From NCBI GenBank assembly GCA_025769875.1, contig JAGFNK010001108.1, forward strand, positions 1-14,846: a stretch of 14,846 nt of DNA. The letters run 5' to 3'. The translations under genes and the position numbers were made by a program. The stretch is from Russula earlei (taxonomy: Eukaryota; Basidiomycota; Agaricomycetes; Russulales; Russulaceae). The notes beneath the pieces were generated by a model that was given only the letters and a program-made list of their open reading frames with translations, was not told the origin of the DNA and made no database searches. Shown here one piece after another: positions 8,621 to 14,846 of this stretch (position 1 is its first letter; each line of letters starts with the position of its first letter).

Positions 8621-9619
8621 TCATTGCTTGTGTAGGAAAGCCATTGTATCCACACCATCCGCATAATCAGTAAGAGAAGGTTGTTGCGCTTTTCCAAAAG
8701 GAAGAAAGCCATGTCCCACTATACATTGAACATCTTCATTACCTGCAAGCAATGTCGTAATTGCTTCTTTGTTGGTATAGCTGGTGTAATTCACCTGGCT
8801 TACCGGTGAAAACAAAGACTCATTCTCTGTTAGTATGATAGAGCCATTGGTCATATACTTTCTTTGCGCCATCATCAATACTGCTAATTGGTAATCGTAA
8901 TTATGCTTGTACTTATGGAACCCGAAGTAGCTATCATACTTGTTTAATGCCTCCAGTAATGGAATAAAGTCGTAATGAGGAGGAACATATAAATGGGTAA
9001 TATTGCGGCAACCCAACCCAAAGTATAACTGTATATCATCAGCCAGCAGGTCCAGCTCATCTTTTGTTTCGGTTCCATCCAATACAGCAACAGATGTTCG
9101 GTTGCGGCGGATGATGTTGGGGTATTTGCCAAAATAATAATCAAAGTAACGGCTGCTGTTATTACTGCCGGTAGCAATATAGGCATCGCAGCCTTTCAGC
9201 ATTTCTGCAAAGGCAATACTATTCTGTATAGTGATCTCCCATTCGTATAGCTTCTTAACAAGGTGCCTGATCAATACATGGTCTTTCACAGAAGCTTTGA
9301 TCGTCATCTGGTGCCCACTGATAAATACACATAAAAAATCGTGGAAACCCACCAATGGAATATTGCCGGCCATTACAATGCCCACATTTTTCTCTACAGG
9401 TGGTGTTGCCGGCACCTGGTATTGCGCAGCCCATGCCTCTAACGCCTCTTTTGTAAGGAAGGCAGTAGCTATGTTTATAACGGCGAGCTCAATAAAATCT
9501 GGTGTAAACCAGGTATTCTCCAGGGCGGCTCTTTCTTTAATTGCCAGCCATTCTTCCTCATTACTTTGCATATATTGCCCTAACTGAACCATTAATTGAA
9601 TGCGTTGCTGTAAATCCAT
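8621..9619 (-). CDS. Acyl-CoA reductase (LuxC family)
   Basis: The 332-residue protein resembles the LuxC family of acyl-CoA (fatty-acyl) reductases, aldehyde-dehydrogenase relatives that reduce acyl-CoA or acyl thioester to aldehyde with NADPH. The cofactor-binding region reads VGIVMAGNIPLVGFHD at 79-94, followed by KASVKDH at 108-114. A TGSNNSSRYFDYYF stretch is at 150-163. The likely catalytic Cys204 sits in FGLGCRNITHLYVP. The protein has no signal peptide. It is shorter than LuxC proteins of luminous bacteria (roughly 480 residues), and no luxA, luxB, luxD or luxE homologue is near, so this is not a bioluminescence operon. It is divergent from a ferredoxin gene, an arrangement I recall as common in Bacteroidota. 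The family is fairly sure, the physiological substrate unknown. Confidence 0.85.
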   Translation of the reverse strand: MDLQQRIQLMVQLGQYMQSNEEEWLAIKERAALENTWFTPDFIELAVINIATAFLTKEALEAWAAQYQVPATPPVEKNVGIVMAGNIPLVGFHDFLCVFISGHQMTIKASVKDHVLIRHLVKKLYEWEITIQNSIAFAEMLKGCDAYIATGSNNSSRYFDYYFGKYPNIIRRNRTSVAVLDGTETKDELDLLADDIQLYFGLGCRNITHLYVPPHYDFIPLLEALNKYDSYFGFHKYKHNYDYQLAVLMMAQRKYMTNGSIILTENESLFSPVSQVNYTSYTNKEAITTLLAGNEDVQCIVGHGFLPFGKAQQPSLTDYADGVDTMAFLHKQ

Positions 9620-9622
9620 CTT

Positions 9623-9651
9623 TTGTAAATTGCTTTATACCGTTATTTTTG
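9623..9651 (+). promoter_or_regulatory. Promoter of the ferredoxin gene
   Basis: A TTG (-33) at 9623-9625, an 18-base spacer and TATTTTTG (-7) at 9644-9651 match the Bacteroidota housekeeping promoter. The -7 element ends 30 bases before the ferredoxin ATG. Confidence 0.65.
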
Positions 9652-9668
9652 CTTAAACTTTCAAATTA

Positions 9669-9676
9669 CAAAATTA
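9669..9676 (-). promoter_or_regulatory. Candidate -7 element for the acyl-CoA reductase gene
   Basis: On the minus strand TAATTTTG (9676-9669) matches TAnnTTTG and lies 49 bases before the acyl-CoA reductase ATG. No TTG is seen at the -33 distance. Together with the ferredoxin promoter it would make back-to-back, interleaved control of the two genes. Confidence 0.35.
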
Positions 9677-9681
9677 CTACT

Positions 9682-10029
9682 ATGGCGATTAAGATAACAG
9701 ATGAGTGTATTAATTGTGGAGCTTGTGAACCGGAATGTCCAAATAATGCAATTTATGAAGGTGGTGTGGCCTGGGCTATTGCCGATGGTACTTCGGTAAA
9801 AGGCTCTTTTACTTTAATGGACGGCTCTACGGTAGATGCCGACCAGCGTTTCGACCCGATTAGTGTGGATACTTATTATATTGTTAGCAATAAATGTACT
9901 GAATGCCAGGGTTTTCATGAAGAACCCCAGTGTGCAGCTGTTTGCCCGGTAGATTGTTGTGTACCGGATGAGATGTACCGTGAAACGGTAGAAGACCTGA
10001 TGGTAAAGAAAGAAAAGCTCCACGTTTAG
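9682..10029 (+). CDS. 2[4Fe-4S] ferredoxin
   Basis: The 115-residue protein is a bacterial dicluster ferredoxin, a small cytoplasmic one-electron carrier. The ATG at 9682 (MAIKITDECINCGACEP) is chosen because it lies 30 bases after a good promoter; longer in-frame extension upstream would overlap the divergent gene. The first cluster motif is Cys9, Cys12, Cys15 and Cys19-Pro. The second is Cys-x2-Cys-x8-Cys-x3-Cys-Pro within NKCTECQGFHEEPQCAAVCP, with the long loop between the second and third cysteines that marks the Allochromatium-type ferredoxins. An insertion of about 50 residues separates the two motifs, longer than in clostridial ferredoxins. The partner enzyme is unknown; the divergent acyl-CoA reductase is the positional candidate. 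Confidence 0.92.
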   Translation: MAIKITDECINCGACEPECPNNAIYEGGVAWAIADGTSVKGSFTLMDGSTVDADQRFDPISVDTYYIVSNKCTECQGFHEEPQCAAVCPVDCCVPDEMYRETVEDLMVKKEKLHV

Positions 10030-10083
10030 TGTTACAACACAGTGATAGCATACAAAAAAAGCTTGCGCAGGTTAAATCTTCTG

Positions 10084-10200
10084 TATAGCTTTACGTTATC
10101 TGAATATCGCCTAACCGGCGACATCGAGTAACGGCGGGTGATATTTCCCGCTATAAGAGAAAAGGTGAAGGAATTGAAAGGTTCTTCACCTTTTTGTCTT
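10084..10200 (+). ncRNA. Candidate structured RNA or leader ending in an intrinsic terminator
   Basis: Between the ferredoxin and the lipoprotein there is a nest of complementary segments: TATAGC (10084-10089) with GCTATA (10150-10155); CGTTA (10094-10098) with TAACG (10129-10133); and TCGCC (10107-10111) with GGCGA (10117-10121) over a 5-base loop. A competing helix is GCGGG (10134-10138) with CCCGC (10147-10151). A terminator follows at 10160. This may be a small RNA, a ferredoxin 3' end or an attenuating leader of the lipoprotein gene. I recognise no known riboswitch or RNA family, and short helices like these can arise by chance. Confidence 0.3.
10160..10200 (+). terminator. Intrinsic terminator between ferredoxin and lipoprotein genes
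   Basis: AAAAGGTGAA (10160-10169) pairs with TTCACCTTTT (10185-10194); an inner GAA/TTC pairing with one bulged G shortens the loop. A T-rich tail follows. It lies only about 30 bases before the lipoprotein ATG. Confidence 0.8.
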
Positions 10201-10210
10201 TTATAAACTT

Positions 10211-10226
10211 ACCAAACTAATTTGGT
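10211..10226 (+). repeat. Inverted repeat just before the lipoprotein start codon
   Basis: ACCAAA (10211-10216) and TTTGGT (10221-10226) flank CTAA and end two bases before the ATG at 10229. It could be an operator or a hairpin that limits ribosome access; a chance palindrome is also possible. Confidence 0.4.
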
Positions 10227-10228
10227 GT

Positions 10229-10675
10229 ATGAAAAAGATCATTGCTCCCTTGTTGCTGTTATCCCTTACAGCCTGTAATGTATCTGTTAACACGGAGAAT
10301 AGTAAAGAGGTGATTCTAAAAACAGAAAGAGACTTCTCCGCCTTATCAAAAGCCAAAGGCATGAAGGCAGCCTTCCTGCAATATGCCGATAGCAACACCG
10401 TGTTATTACGCAGCAATTCATACCCTATTGTTGGGTCCAGGGCAATCAAAACATTACAAGGTATCAACGACAGCTCTTTCACACTTACCTGGGAGCCATC
10501 GTATGCTGATATTTCTATGAGTGGCGATCTTGGATACGCTTATGGTATCTACACGCAAAAAACAAAAGACACTACCATACAAGGTACTTATGTATCGGTA
10601 TGGAAGAAGCAGGCTGATGGCAGCTGGAAGTTTGTAATAGATACTGGTAACGAGGGGTTGGGGAAGAAGGAGTAG
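10229..10675 (+). CDS. Lipoprotein with DUF4440/SnoaL-like (NTF2-fold) domain
   Basis: The 148-residue product begins with a lipoprotein signal peptide, MKKIIAPLLLLSLTAC, with lipobox LTAC and lipidated Cys16. The mature part (ERDFSALSKAKGMKAAFLQYADSNTVLLR, split here only for description) and the closing VSVWKKQADGSWKFVIDTGN resemble the DUF4440/SnoaL-like branch of the NTF2 fold: an N-terminal helix, a central AIKTLQG helix and a final strand pair with the W-x-x-x-D-G-x-W-K pattern. Members include enzymes and small-ligand binders; no catalytic residues can be assigned here, so the function is unknown. It should be anchored in the envelope. It is preceded by a terminator and an inverted repeat, and followed after 85 bases by a DoxX-like gene. 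Confidence 0.8.
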   Translation: MKKIIAPLLLLSLTACNVSVNTENSKEVILKTERDFSALSKAKGMKAAFLQYADSNTVLLRSNSYPIVGSRAIKTLQGINDSSFTLTWEPSYADISMSGDLGYAYGIYTQKTKDTTIQGTYVSVWKKQADGSWKFVIDTGNEGLGKKE

Positions 10676-10760
10676 GCTGTACAATTTATAAAAGCAAGTA
10701 TGCATTAAACTATTGCCATAAATTTTGTTCCAATAGCCCTGTAACATTATCATATCTCTT

Positions 10761-11243
10761 ATGGCAGTCAACAGGAAACAACAGTCTGGCAACCCTGTAG
10801 TAGCACTACGATATAGTATAGGAATCATTTACCTGTGGTTTGGTATCCTGAAATTGTTTTATGGATTGAGCCCGGCAGAATATATCGCCTCTAAAACCAT
10901 GCATGAACTTACCTTCGGCTTACTGCCTGATCATGCTGCTTTGGAAATACTGGCTATTGGTGAGTGTTTGTTAGGCATCCTGCTGATCCTCTGCAAATGG
11001 ATGAAGACTGTATTGATTCTCTTATTCATCCATATGAGTTTTACCTTCACGCCTTTCCTGTTGTTCCCCAATGAGACGTTTTTGCACCTGCCTTATGATT
11101 TTACCCTCCTGGGACAATACATCATGAAAAATCTTGTTATCATCAGTGGTTCATGGGTGTTATGGCAGCAATATGTGCGAACAGGCGTTGTTGTTACAGT
11201 AGAGCTGAAAGACAGCCAGGTCAGTCATGCTACCCGTACCTGA
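10761..11243 (+). CDS. DoxX-like four-helix membrane protein
   Basis: The 160-residue protein has four predicted transmembrane helices at about 14-34, 59-78, 82-102 and 118-137. The first helix carries RYSIGIIYLWFGILKLF, with the Arg, Gly and Lys spacing seen in DoxX/DUF417-type proteins. The loop SPAEYIASKTM and the helix IGECLLGILLIL also fit that group. DoxX-type proteins are linked to terminal oxidases, thiol stress and surfactant-like complexes in different bacteria; no role can be fixed here. The ATG at 10761 is the first in frame. A TAAATTTTG sequence at 10719-10727 is close to the -7 consensus but one base long. The C-terminus is polar and probably cytoplasmic. The membrane topology is clear, the family call is moderate. 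Confidence 0.65.
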   Translation: MAVNRKQQSGNPVVALRYSIGIIYLWFGILKLFYGLSPAEYIASKTMHELTFGLLPDHAALEILAIGECLLGILLILCKWMKTVLILLFIHMSFTFTPFLLFPNETFLHLPYDFTLLGQYIMKNLVIISGSWVLWQQYVRTGVVVTVELKDSQVSHATRT

Positions 11244-11294
11244 AGAGCCAGCCCTCCTTTTTTGTGTTTTCTGCGAGATAAAAACCAACATTAT

Positions 11295-11302
11295 TATATT
11301 TG
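11295..11302 (+). promoter_or_regulatory. Candidate -7 promoter element of the ddl operon
   Basis: TATATTTG matches TAnnTTTG exactly and ends 22 bases before the ddl ATG. A TTG at the right -33 distance was not found. Confidence 0.5.
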
Positions 11303-11324
11303 GCATTACTAATTTGTATATGCT

Positions 11325-12308
11325 ATGAAAAAACGAATTGCTTTGATCACAGGTGGTTACAGCGGGGAAGCTGAAATAAGCTACAATAGCGCCATTACTG
11401 TTGAGAACAATATTGATACTGAAAAGTTCGATGTATACAAGATCGACATTAGCCCTACCGGCTGGTGGTACCTGCCCAAAGAAGGGGTTAAGTCCATTGT
11501 AAGCAAGGAGCATTTTTCCATTATATCAGATGGGGAGATCATCACTTTCGATGCCATACTCATGTGTATCCATGGCACCCCGGGAGAAGATGGTAAGCTG
11601 CAAGGGTATTTTGATATGCTCGGGCTGCCTTACACCAGTTGCGATGCCGCTACCTCTGCCTTAACATTTAATAAGCGTTATACAGTAGCTGTGGCTGCTT
11701 TTGGCGGTATCAATGTAGCCAAGAGCCTGCACCTGTTTAAACACACACCTGTTACCGTAAAAGAAATACTCAAACAGGTAAAGCTGCCCGTTTTTGTAAA
11801 ACCGAATAATGGTGGCAGCAGTATTGGTATGAGTAAGGTAAGCAAGGAGGAAGACCTGCAGGAGGCACTGGATAAAGCCTTTAAAGAAGACAGCCAGGTA
11901 CTGGTAGAAGAGTTTATCAAAGGGCGTGAGTTTACCATAGGTGTGTTTAAAACAAAGGGTAATATCATTACCTTGCCTATTACAGAAGTGATCACCCAAA
12001 AGGAATTCTTCGACTTTGAAGCAAAGTATAAAGGATTGAGTGAAGAGATCACACCCGCTAAAATTGATGAAACAATGGCCAACAAACTGCGCGACGCGGC
12101 AAAACAGGCATACGAATTGCTGAACTGCCGGGGCGTAGTAAGAATAGACTTTATTTACAGCGAACAAAAGAAAGAACCTTATATGCTGGAAGTAAATACA
12201 GTTCCCGGGCAGAGCGCTGCAAGTGTTATTCCGCAACAGGTAAAAGCCATGGGCTGGAGCCTGATGGAATTCTATACAGCGTTGATAGAAGAAAGCCTCG
12301 GAAACTAA
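11325..12308 (+). CDS. ddl: D-alanine--D-alanine ligase
   Basis: The 327-residue protein is an ATP-grasp ligase that joins two D-alanines with ATP for the peptidoglycan stem peptide, in the cytoplasm. The N-terminal GGYSGEAEIS has the conserved Glu15. ATP-binding segments include FVKPNNGGSSIGMSKV at 157-172 with Ser165/166, and VEEFIKGREFTIGV at 194-207. The omega-loop reads FFDFEAKY at 228-235; Tyr235, at the position that separates D-Ala from D-lactate ligases, is kept as Tyr. Metal ligands are Asp275 (VRIDF), Glu289 and Asn291 (MLEVNTVPG). A short leader and a good -7 element precede the gene. It heads a run with the PASTA protein and the rhodanese. The identification is secure. Confidence 0.96.
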   Translation: MKKRIALITGGYSGEAEISYNSAITVENNIDTEKFDVYKIDISPTGWWYLPKEGVKSIVSKEHFSIISDGEIITFDAILMCIHGTPGEDGKLQGYFDMLGLPYTSCDAATSALTFNKRYTVAVAAFGGINVAKSLHLFKHTPVTVKEILKQVKLPVFVKPNNGGSSIGMSKVSKEEDLQEALDKAFKEDSQVLVEEFIKGREFTIGVFKTKGNIITLPITEVITQKEFFDFEAKYKGLSEEITPAKIDETMANKLRDAAKQAYELLNCRGVVRIDFIYSEQKKEPYMLEVNTVPGQSAASVIPQQVKAMGWSLMEFYTALIEESLGN

Positions 12309-12338
12309 AAGAGGGGTTGTGAAAATTATTTTATTACT

Positions 12339-12375
12339 TGCAACTTTCGTAACCGGAAACCTGTAACCAGAAACT
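12339..12375 (+). repeat. Seven-base-periodic direct repeat between ddl and the PASTA gene
   Basis: The core AAC recurs at 12342, 12351, 12358, 12365 and 12372, so the spacing is 9, 7, 7 and 7. Units are TGCAACT, TTCGTAACC, GGAAACC, TGTAACC and AGAAACT. Seen at 14-base scale, GTAACCGGAAAC and GTAACCAGAAAC differ at one position. Confidence 0.65.
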
Positions 12376-12382
12376 TATTCCT

Positions 12383-13192
12383 GTGTTTAAATTTATAGCA
12401 TCTAAGCCCTTATGGGTACATATATTGGTAGCGTTGGCATCTGTACTGCTCATCGTAATACTCTTCTTCAGCTTGCTGAGTACCATTACCGGGCACAATA
12501 AATATGAAAAGGTACCCTCTATTGTAGGGCAAAATGTAGTGGCTGCCAAATCTACCCTGGAAGGGCAGGGCTTTAGCGTAGAAGTAACGGACTCTCTCTT
12601 TACTACTACCGCCGGTGCATTAACTGTATTGAAACAGATACCGGATGGAGATGCCGTTGTAAAAGAGGGCCGCACCATCTATTTAACGATCAACCGTGCC
12701 GTACCACCACAGGTGGATATGCCCAGCCTCATCGGGTTCTCCTTCAAAAGCGCAGAGATGTATTTAACCAGCATGGGCCTAAAGCTGGGAGATACAGTGT
12801 ATAAACCGGATTTTGCACGTAATTCTGTATTGGATCAACTGTATAACGATCAGTCAATAAAGCCCGGAACCAAAATACCCCTCGGCAGTACCATCGGTTT
12901 TGTATTGGGTAGCGGCGTGGGTAGCGGCGATATGAATGTTCCCAACCTGGTAGGCATGACGTTCGACCAGGCGCAGGCCATGCTGGGCTCCATGAGCCTC
13001 GGCGTAGGTTCCGTAGTGGCTATGGGAGCCATCAGTGATTCTGCCAGCTCATTTGTAGTAAGGCAAACCCCGGAAACCTTCACGGTACAACCCAACGGCG
13101 AAAGAGTGACCAATAAAACCAAATCGGGTTCTACCTTTGATCTCTATATCAGCGCCACACCGCCTGCTGTAAAGGATACCAGCAATCACTAA
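12383..13192 (+). CDS. PASTA domain membrane protein without kinase domain
   Basis: The 269-residue product starts at a GTG (12383) and has a short cytoplasmic N-terminus, a transmembrane helix at about 11-33 and an extracytoplasmic part with three PASTA repeats at about 42-105, 110-176 and 185-258. Each begins with a VPSIVGQ, MPSLIGF or VPNLVGM type motif, and the first two carry the later PG or PDGD-VxxG-x-x-I turn. PASTA domains bind peptidoglycan or stem peptides in PBPs and Ser/Thr kinases; this protein carries only the sensor part. A glycine/serine linker (GSGVGSGD, 176-183) separates repeats two and three. It follows ddl by 74 bases, an order I recall in other Bacteroidota, consistent with a cell-wall role. 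The start codon is GTG and lies just after the repeat. The exact role is unknown. Confidence 0.9.
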   Translation: MFKFIASKPLWVHILVALASVLLIVILFFSLLSTITGHNKYEKVPSIVGQNVVAAKSTLEGQGFSVEVTDSLFTTTAGALTVLKQIPDGDAVVKEGRTIYLTINRAVPPQVDMPSLIGFSFKSAEMYLTSMGLKLGDTVYKPDFARNSVLDQLYNDQSIKPGTKIPLGSTIGFVLGSGVGSGDMNVPNLVGMTFDQAQAMLGSMSLGVGSVVAMGAISDSASSFVVRQTPETFTVQPNGERVTNKTKSGSTFDLYISATPPAVKDTSNH

Positions 13193-13216
13193 ATTGTCAT
13201 TTCAAATAACACAGAT

Positions 13217-13525
13217 ATGCAACTGATAACCGTAGAAGAGCTAAAGGCTCGTTTAGACGCCGGGGAAAAAGTAAACCTGGTAGATGTGCGTGAACCTCAT
13301 GAAAATGCAGAGTTTAATATAGGTGGTATTTTATTACCACTAGGTAAGGTGCAAACCATGCAAACGGATGCTATTGATGATCTGAAGGATCAGGAAGTGA
13401 TCGTATACTGCCGCAGTGGTAACCGTAGCGGACAGGCTGCCCTGGTGCTCGAGCAAATAGGCTTCACCAATGTGATCAATGTTACAGGTGGTATGCTCGC
13501 CTGGCAACAGCAGATAGGAAAGTAA
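13217..13525 (+). CDS. Single-domain rhodanese-like sulfurtransferase
   Basis: The 102-residue protein is a stand-alone rhodanese domain, which moves sulfane sulfur through a persulfide on cysteine. The active-site loop is CRSGNRS at 65-71 with Cys65. The CH2-type start VNLVDVREPHENAEFNIGG (19-37) and the C-terminal GGMLAWQQ are typical. No signal peptide is present, so it is cytoplasmic. The loop of six residues after the cysteine fits sulfurtransferases rather than Cdc25-like phosphatases, which have seven. It starts 24 bases after the PASTA gene and ends before a strong terminator, so it is probably the last gene of the ddl run. The partner or acceptor is not shown by the context. Confidence 0.93.
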   Translation: MQLITVEELKARLDAGEKVNLVDVREPHENAEFNIGGILLPLGKVQTMQTDAIDDLKDQEVIVYCRSGNRSGQAALVLEQIGFTNVINVTGGMLAWQQQIGK

Positions 13526-13545
13526 GTAAAAATTCAAAAGGCAAA

Positions 13546-13588
13546 ATAAAGGCTGATCTGCTTTATACAGATCAGCCTTTATCTTTTA
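13546..13588. terminator. Bidirectional terminator between rhodanese and TonB receptor
   Basis: A perfect 15-bp stem (13546-13560 and 13568-13582) closes the loop CTTTATA. T-rich sequence follows on the plus side (ATCTTTTA), and A-rich sequence precedes it, giving a T-rich tail on the minus side. It serves the two convergent genes. Confidence 0.9.
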
Positions 13589-13599
13589 AGGAAGGTTGA

Positions 13600-14846
13600 T
13601 TATAATTTTATGTTCACCGCTATCATATAATTGGTGCCGGCCATAGGGGAGTAGTAGTTATCATTTACTACTGCACCACCATAATAGTAGGGATAGGCAG
13701 AACCACCGGGTTCATACAATTTATTGAATACATTGTTTACCTGCCCGATAATATCCCATTCCTTTAATAAGAAATTCTTTACGGTAAAGCTAGCCCGTAC
13801 ATCTTCCGTATAAAAGGCCCTGGTAATACGATCGTTGTTCTGCGTATTATCGAGGTATTGCTTGCTTACATACTTGCTTAACAGGCTTATTTCCAGCGAT
13901 TTTACGGGTACGATGTTAATAGCAGCGCTACCGATAACAGCAGGGGAATAGGAAATGTCGGTATTATGGTGATTGATGGCCACCTGCCCACCATTGTCAT
14001 AATCATCCAGGTATTCTGTAAAGTCTTTTACCTTGTTCTTACTCAAGGTAAGGTTCGCAGTAGCATTGATCCACTTGTCAAATACATAACCACCCTGTAA
14101 TTCGATACCCAGTCGATAGCTATTAGGTACATTCACCCGGGTGTAAGCGCCCACATCATTTTGTTTACCGGTTAATACGAGTTGATCTTTATACAACATG
14201 TAGTAAACAGTAGCGCCATAGCTATACCGGCTGTTCTTTTTCTCTACGCCCAGCTCAAAATCATGCAACATTTCTGCTTTAGGCTGGCTGATCAGGCTCG
14301 CCTGGAAATCATCTCTGTTGGGCTCTTTATTACCCAGCGCATAGCTAAAGAATACCTGCCATCCCTTTTTACTATAAGTGATACCAGCTTTGGGATTCAC
14401 AAAGTTAAAAGTACGGCTAACATTTAGGGTAGGGGCGCCCTCAAAACCCGTCATCCGGTGGTATACATGTCTATATTGTACGTCTGCAAAGGTTTGCCAG
14501 TGCGTATTCAACTGGTGCTGCCATTTGGCGTAAATGTTCTCATCCGTTTTTAAAGCAGGATAGCTGTAATACTGGTAACCTGGTTCTACACCGCCAAACT
14601 GTGCCCATTGAATATTGCCATAGTGTGTGCCGGTATATCTTGTCCATCCACCACCCATGGTCAATTCATCACCCTTATTCTTGTATTGTACAGAGGCTAT
14701 CTGGCCGTAGAAATGGTTATCCAGCCAAAGCTGTCTCACCAGGTCAGTAGAGTCTAATACAGTAGAGCCGATCACCTGGTTGGGCAATCCATAGTCAGCA
14801 TAAAACTGGGAGGCTTTGTATTCTTCATAATACCCTCTTCAATAGG
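13600..14846 (-). CDS. TonB-dependent outer-membrane receptor, C-terminal barrel (partial)
   Basis: The open frame gives about 410 residues of the C-terminal barrel of a TonB-dependent receptor, which takes up siderophores, glycans or vitamins across the outer membrane. Visible strands include WTRYTGTHYGNIQWAQF, HWQTFADVQYRHVYHRM, GITYSKKGWQVFFSYALG and the closing VNNVFNKLYEPGGSAY segment, which is the usual end of the receptor barrel. The plug and N-terminal part lie beyond the right edge. The final residues are VNIKL, ending in Leu rather than the common aromatic residue. An in-frame TGA at 14841-14839 interrupts the frame near the edge (see finding), so the gene may be frameshifted or the edge sequence faulty. 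No substrate can be named. The terminator at 13546 lies downstream. Confidence 0.88.

Noticed and set aside
8621..9619. Bioluminescence (lux) operon
   Set aside because: Only the reductase-type gene is present, it is shorter than true LuxC, and there is no luciferase, transferase or synthetase.
9541..9681. N-terminal extension of the ferredoxin
   Set aside because: It would overlap the divergent acyl-CoA reductase gene, has no ferredoxin similarity, and the promoter lies inside it.
11661..12236. Open frame of 191 codons antisense to ddl
   Set aside because: It lies entirely inside the well-supported ddl gene, has a Cys/Phe-rich composition typical of an antisense shadow, and no family resemblance.
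11325..12308. D-alanine--D-lactate ligase giving glycopeptide resistance
   Set aside because: The omega-loop keeps Tyr235 at the position that is Phe in D-lactate ligases, and no vanH or vanX type genes are near.
1..14846. CRISPR arrays, tRNA, rRNA, insertion sequences, integrases, defence or secretion clusters
   Set aside because: No repeat-spacer pattern, cloverleaf, terminal inverted repeats flanking a transposase, or related protein motifs were seen on either strand.

Overview
The window looks like a chromosomal stretch of a Bacteroidota bacterium, most likely family Chitinophagaceae (the family level is inference). Reasons: several promoters carry the Bacteroidota -7 element TAnnTTTG, Shine-Dalgarno sequences are weak or absent, the gene set includes DUF5683, a PorT-like barrel and a TonB-dependent receptor, and the parA-parB-DUF5683 order is familiar from this phylum. 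Lon and Ddl argue for a chromosome rather than a plasmid, so parAB here is read as the chromosomal segregation pair.

Layout. Positions 1-3018 (minus strand) hold one tight operon: a UPF0173 metallo-beta-lactamase-fold hydrolase, parA, parB and a DUF5683 membrane protein that runs off the left edge. A divergent intergenic region follows. Positions 3230-5776 (plus) hold a membrane-anchored metallophosphoesterase, a small secreted L,D-transpeptidase-fold protein and an outer-membrane beta-barrel protein that ends at a clear terminator. Positions 5981-8383 hold a full-length Lon protease, also followed by a perfect hairpin terminator. A LuxC-like acyl-CoA reductase (minus, 8621-9619) and a 2[4Fe-4S] ferredoxin (plus, 9682-10029) are divergent from a 62-bp control region. 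After a structured intergenic region come a DUF4440-like lipoprotein and a DoxX-like membrane protein. Positions 11325-13525 form a probable operon of ddl, a three-PASTA-domain membrane protein and a single-domain rhodanese. It ends at a 15-bp-stem bidirectional terminator shared with a convergent TonB-dependent receptor fragment that leaves the window on the right.

How the genes fit together. Three themes recur: chromosome segregation (parAB), cell-envelope and peptidoglycan work (L,D-transpeptidase fold, Ddl, PASTA protein, barrel proteins, lipoprotein) and protein quality control (Lon). Most of the region is ordinary core genome. I did not find a defence system, mobile element, CRISPR array, tRNA or rRNA, nor a convincing undescribed multi-gene system. 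The items most worth a second look are the acyl-CoA reductase/ferredoxin pair, the structured RNA-like region at 10084-10200, the 7-nt-periodic repeat before the PASTA gene, and the reading-frame break at the right edge in the TonB receptor.
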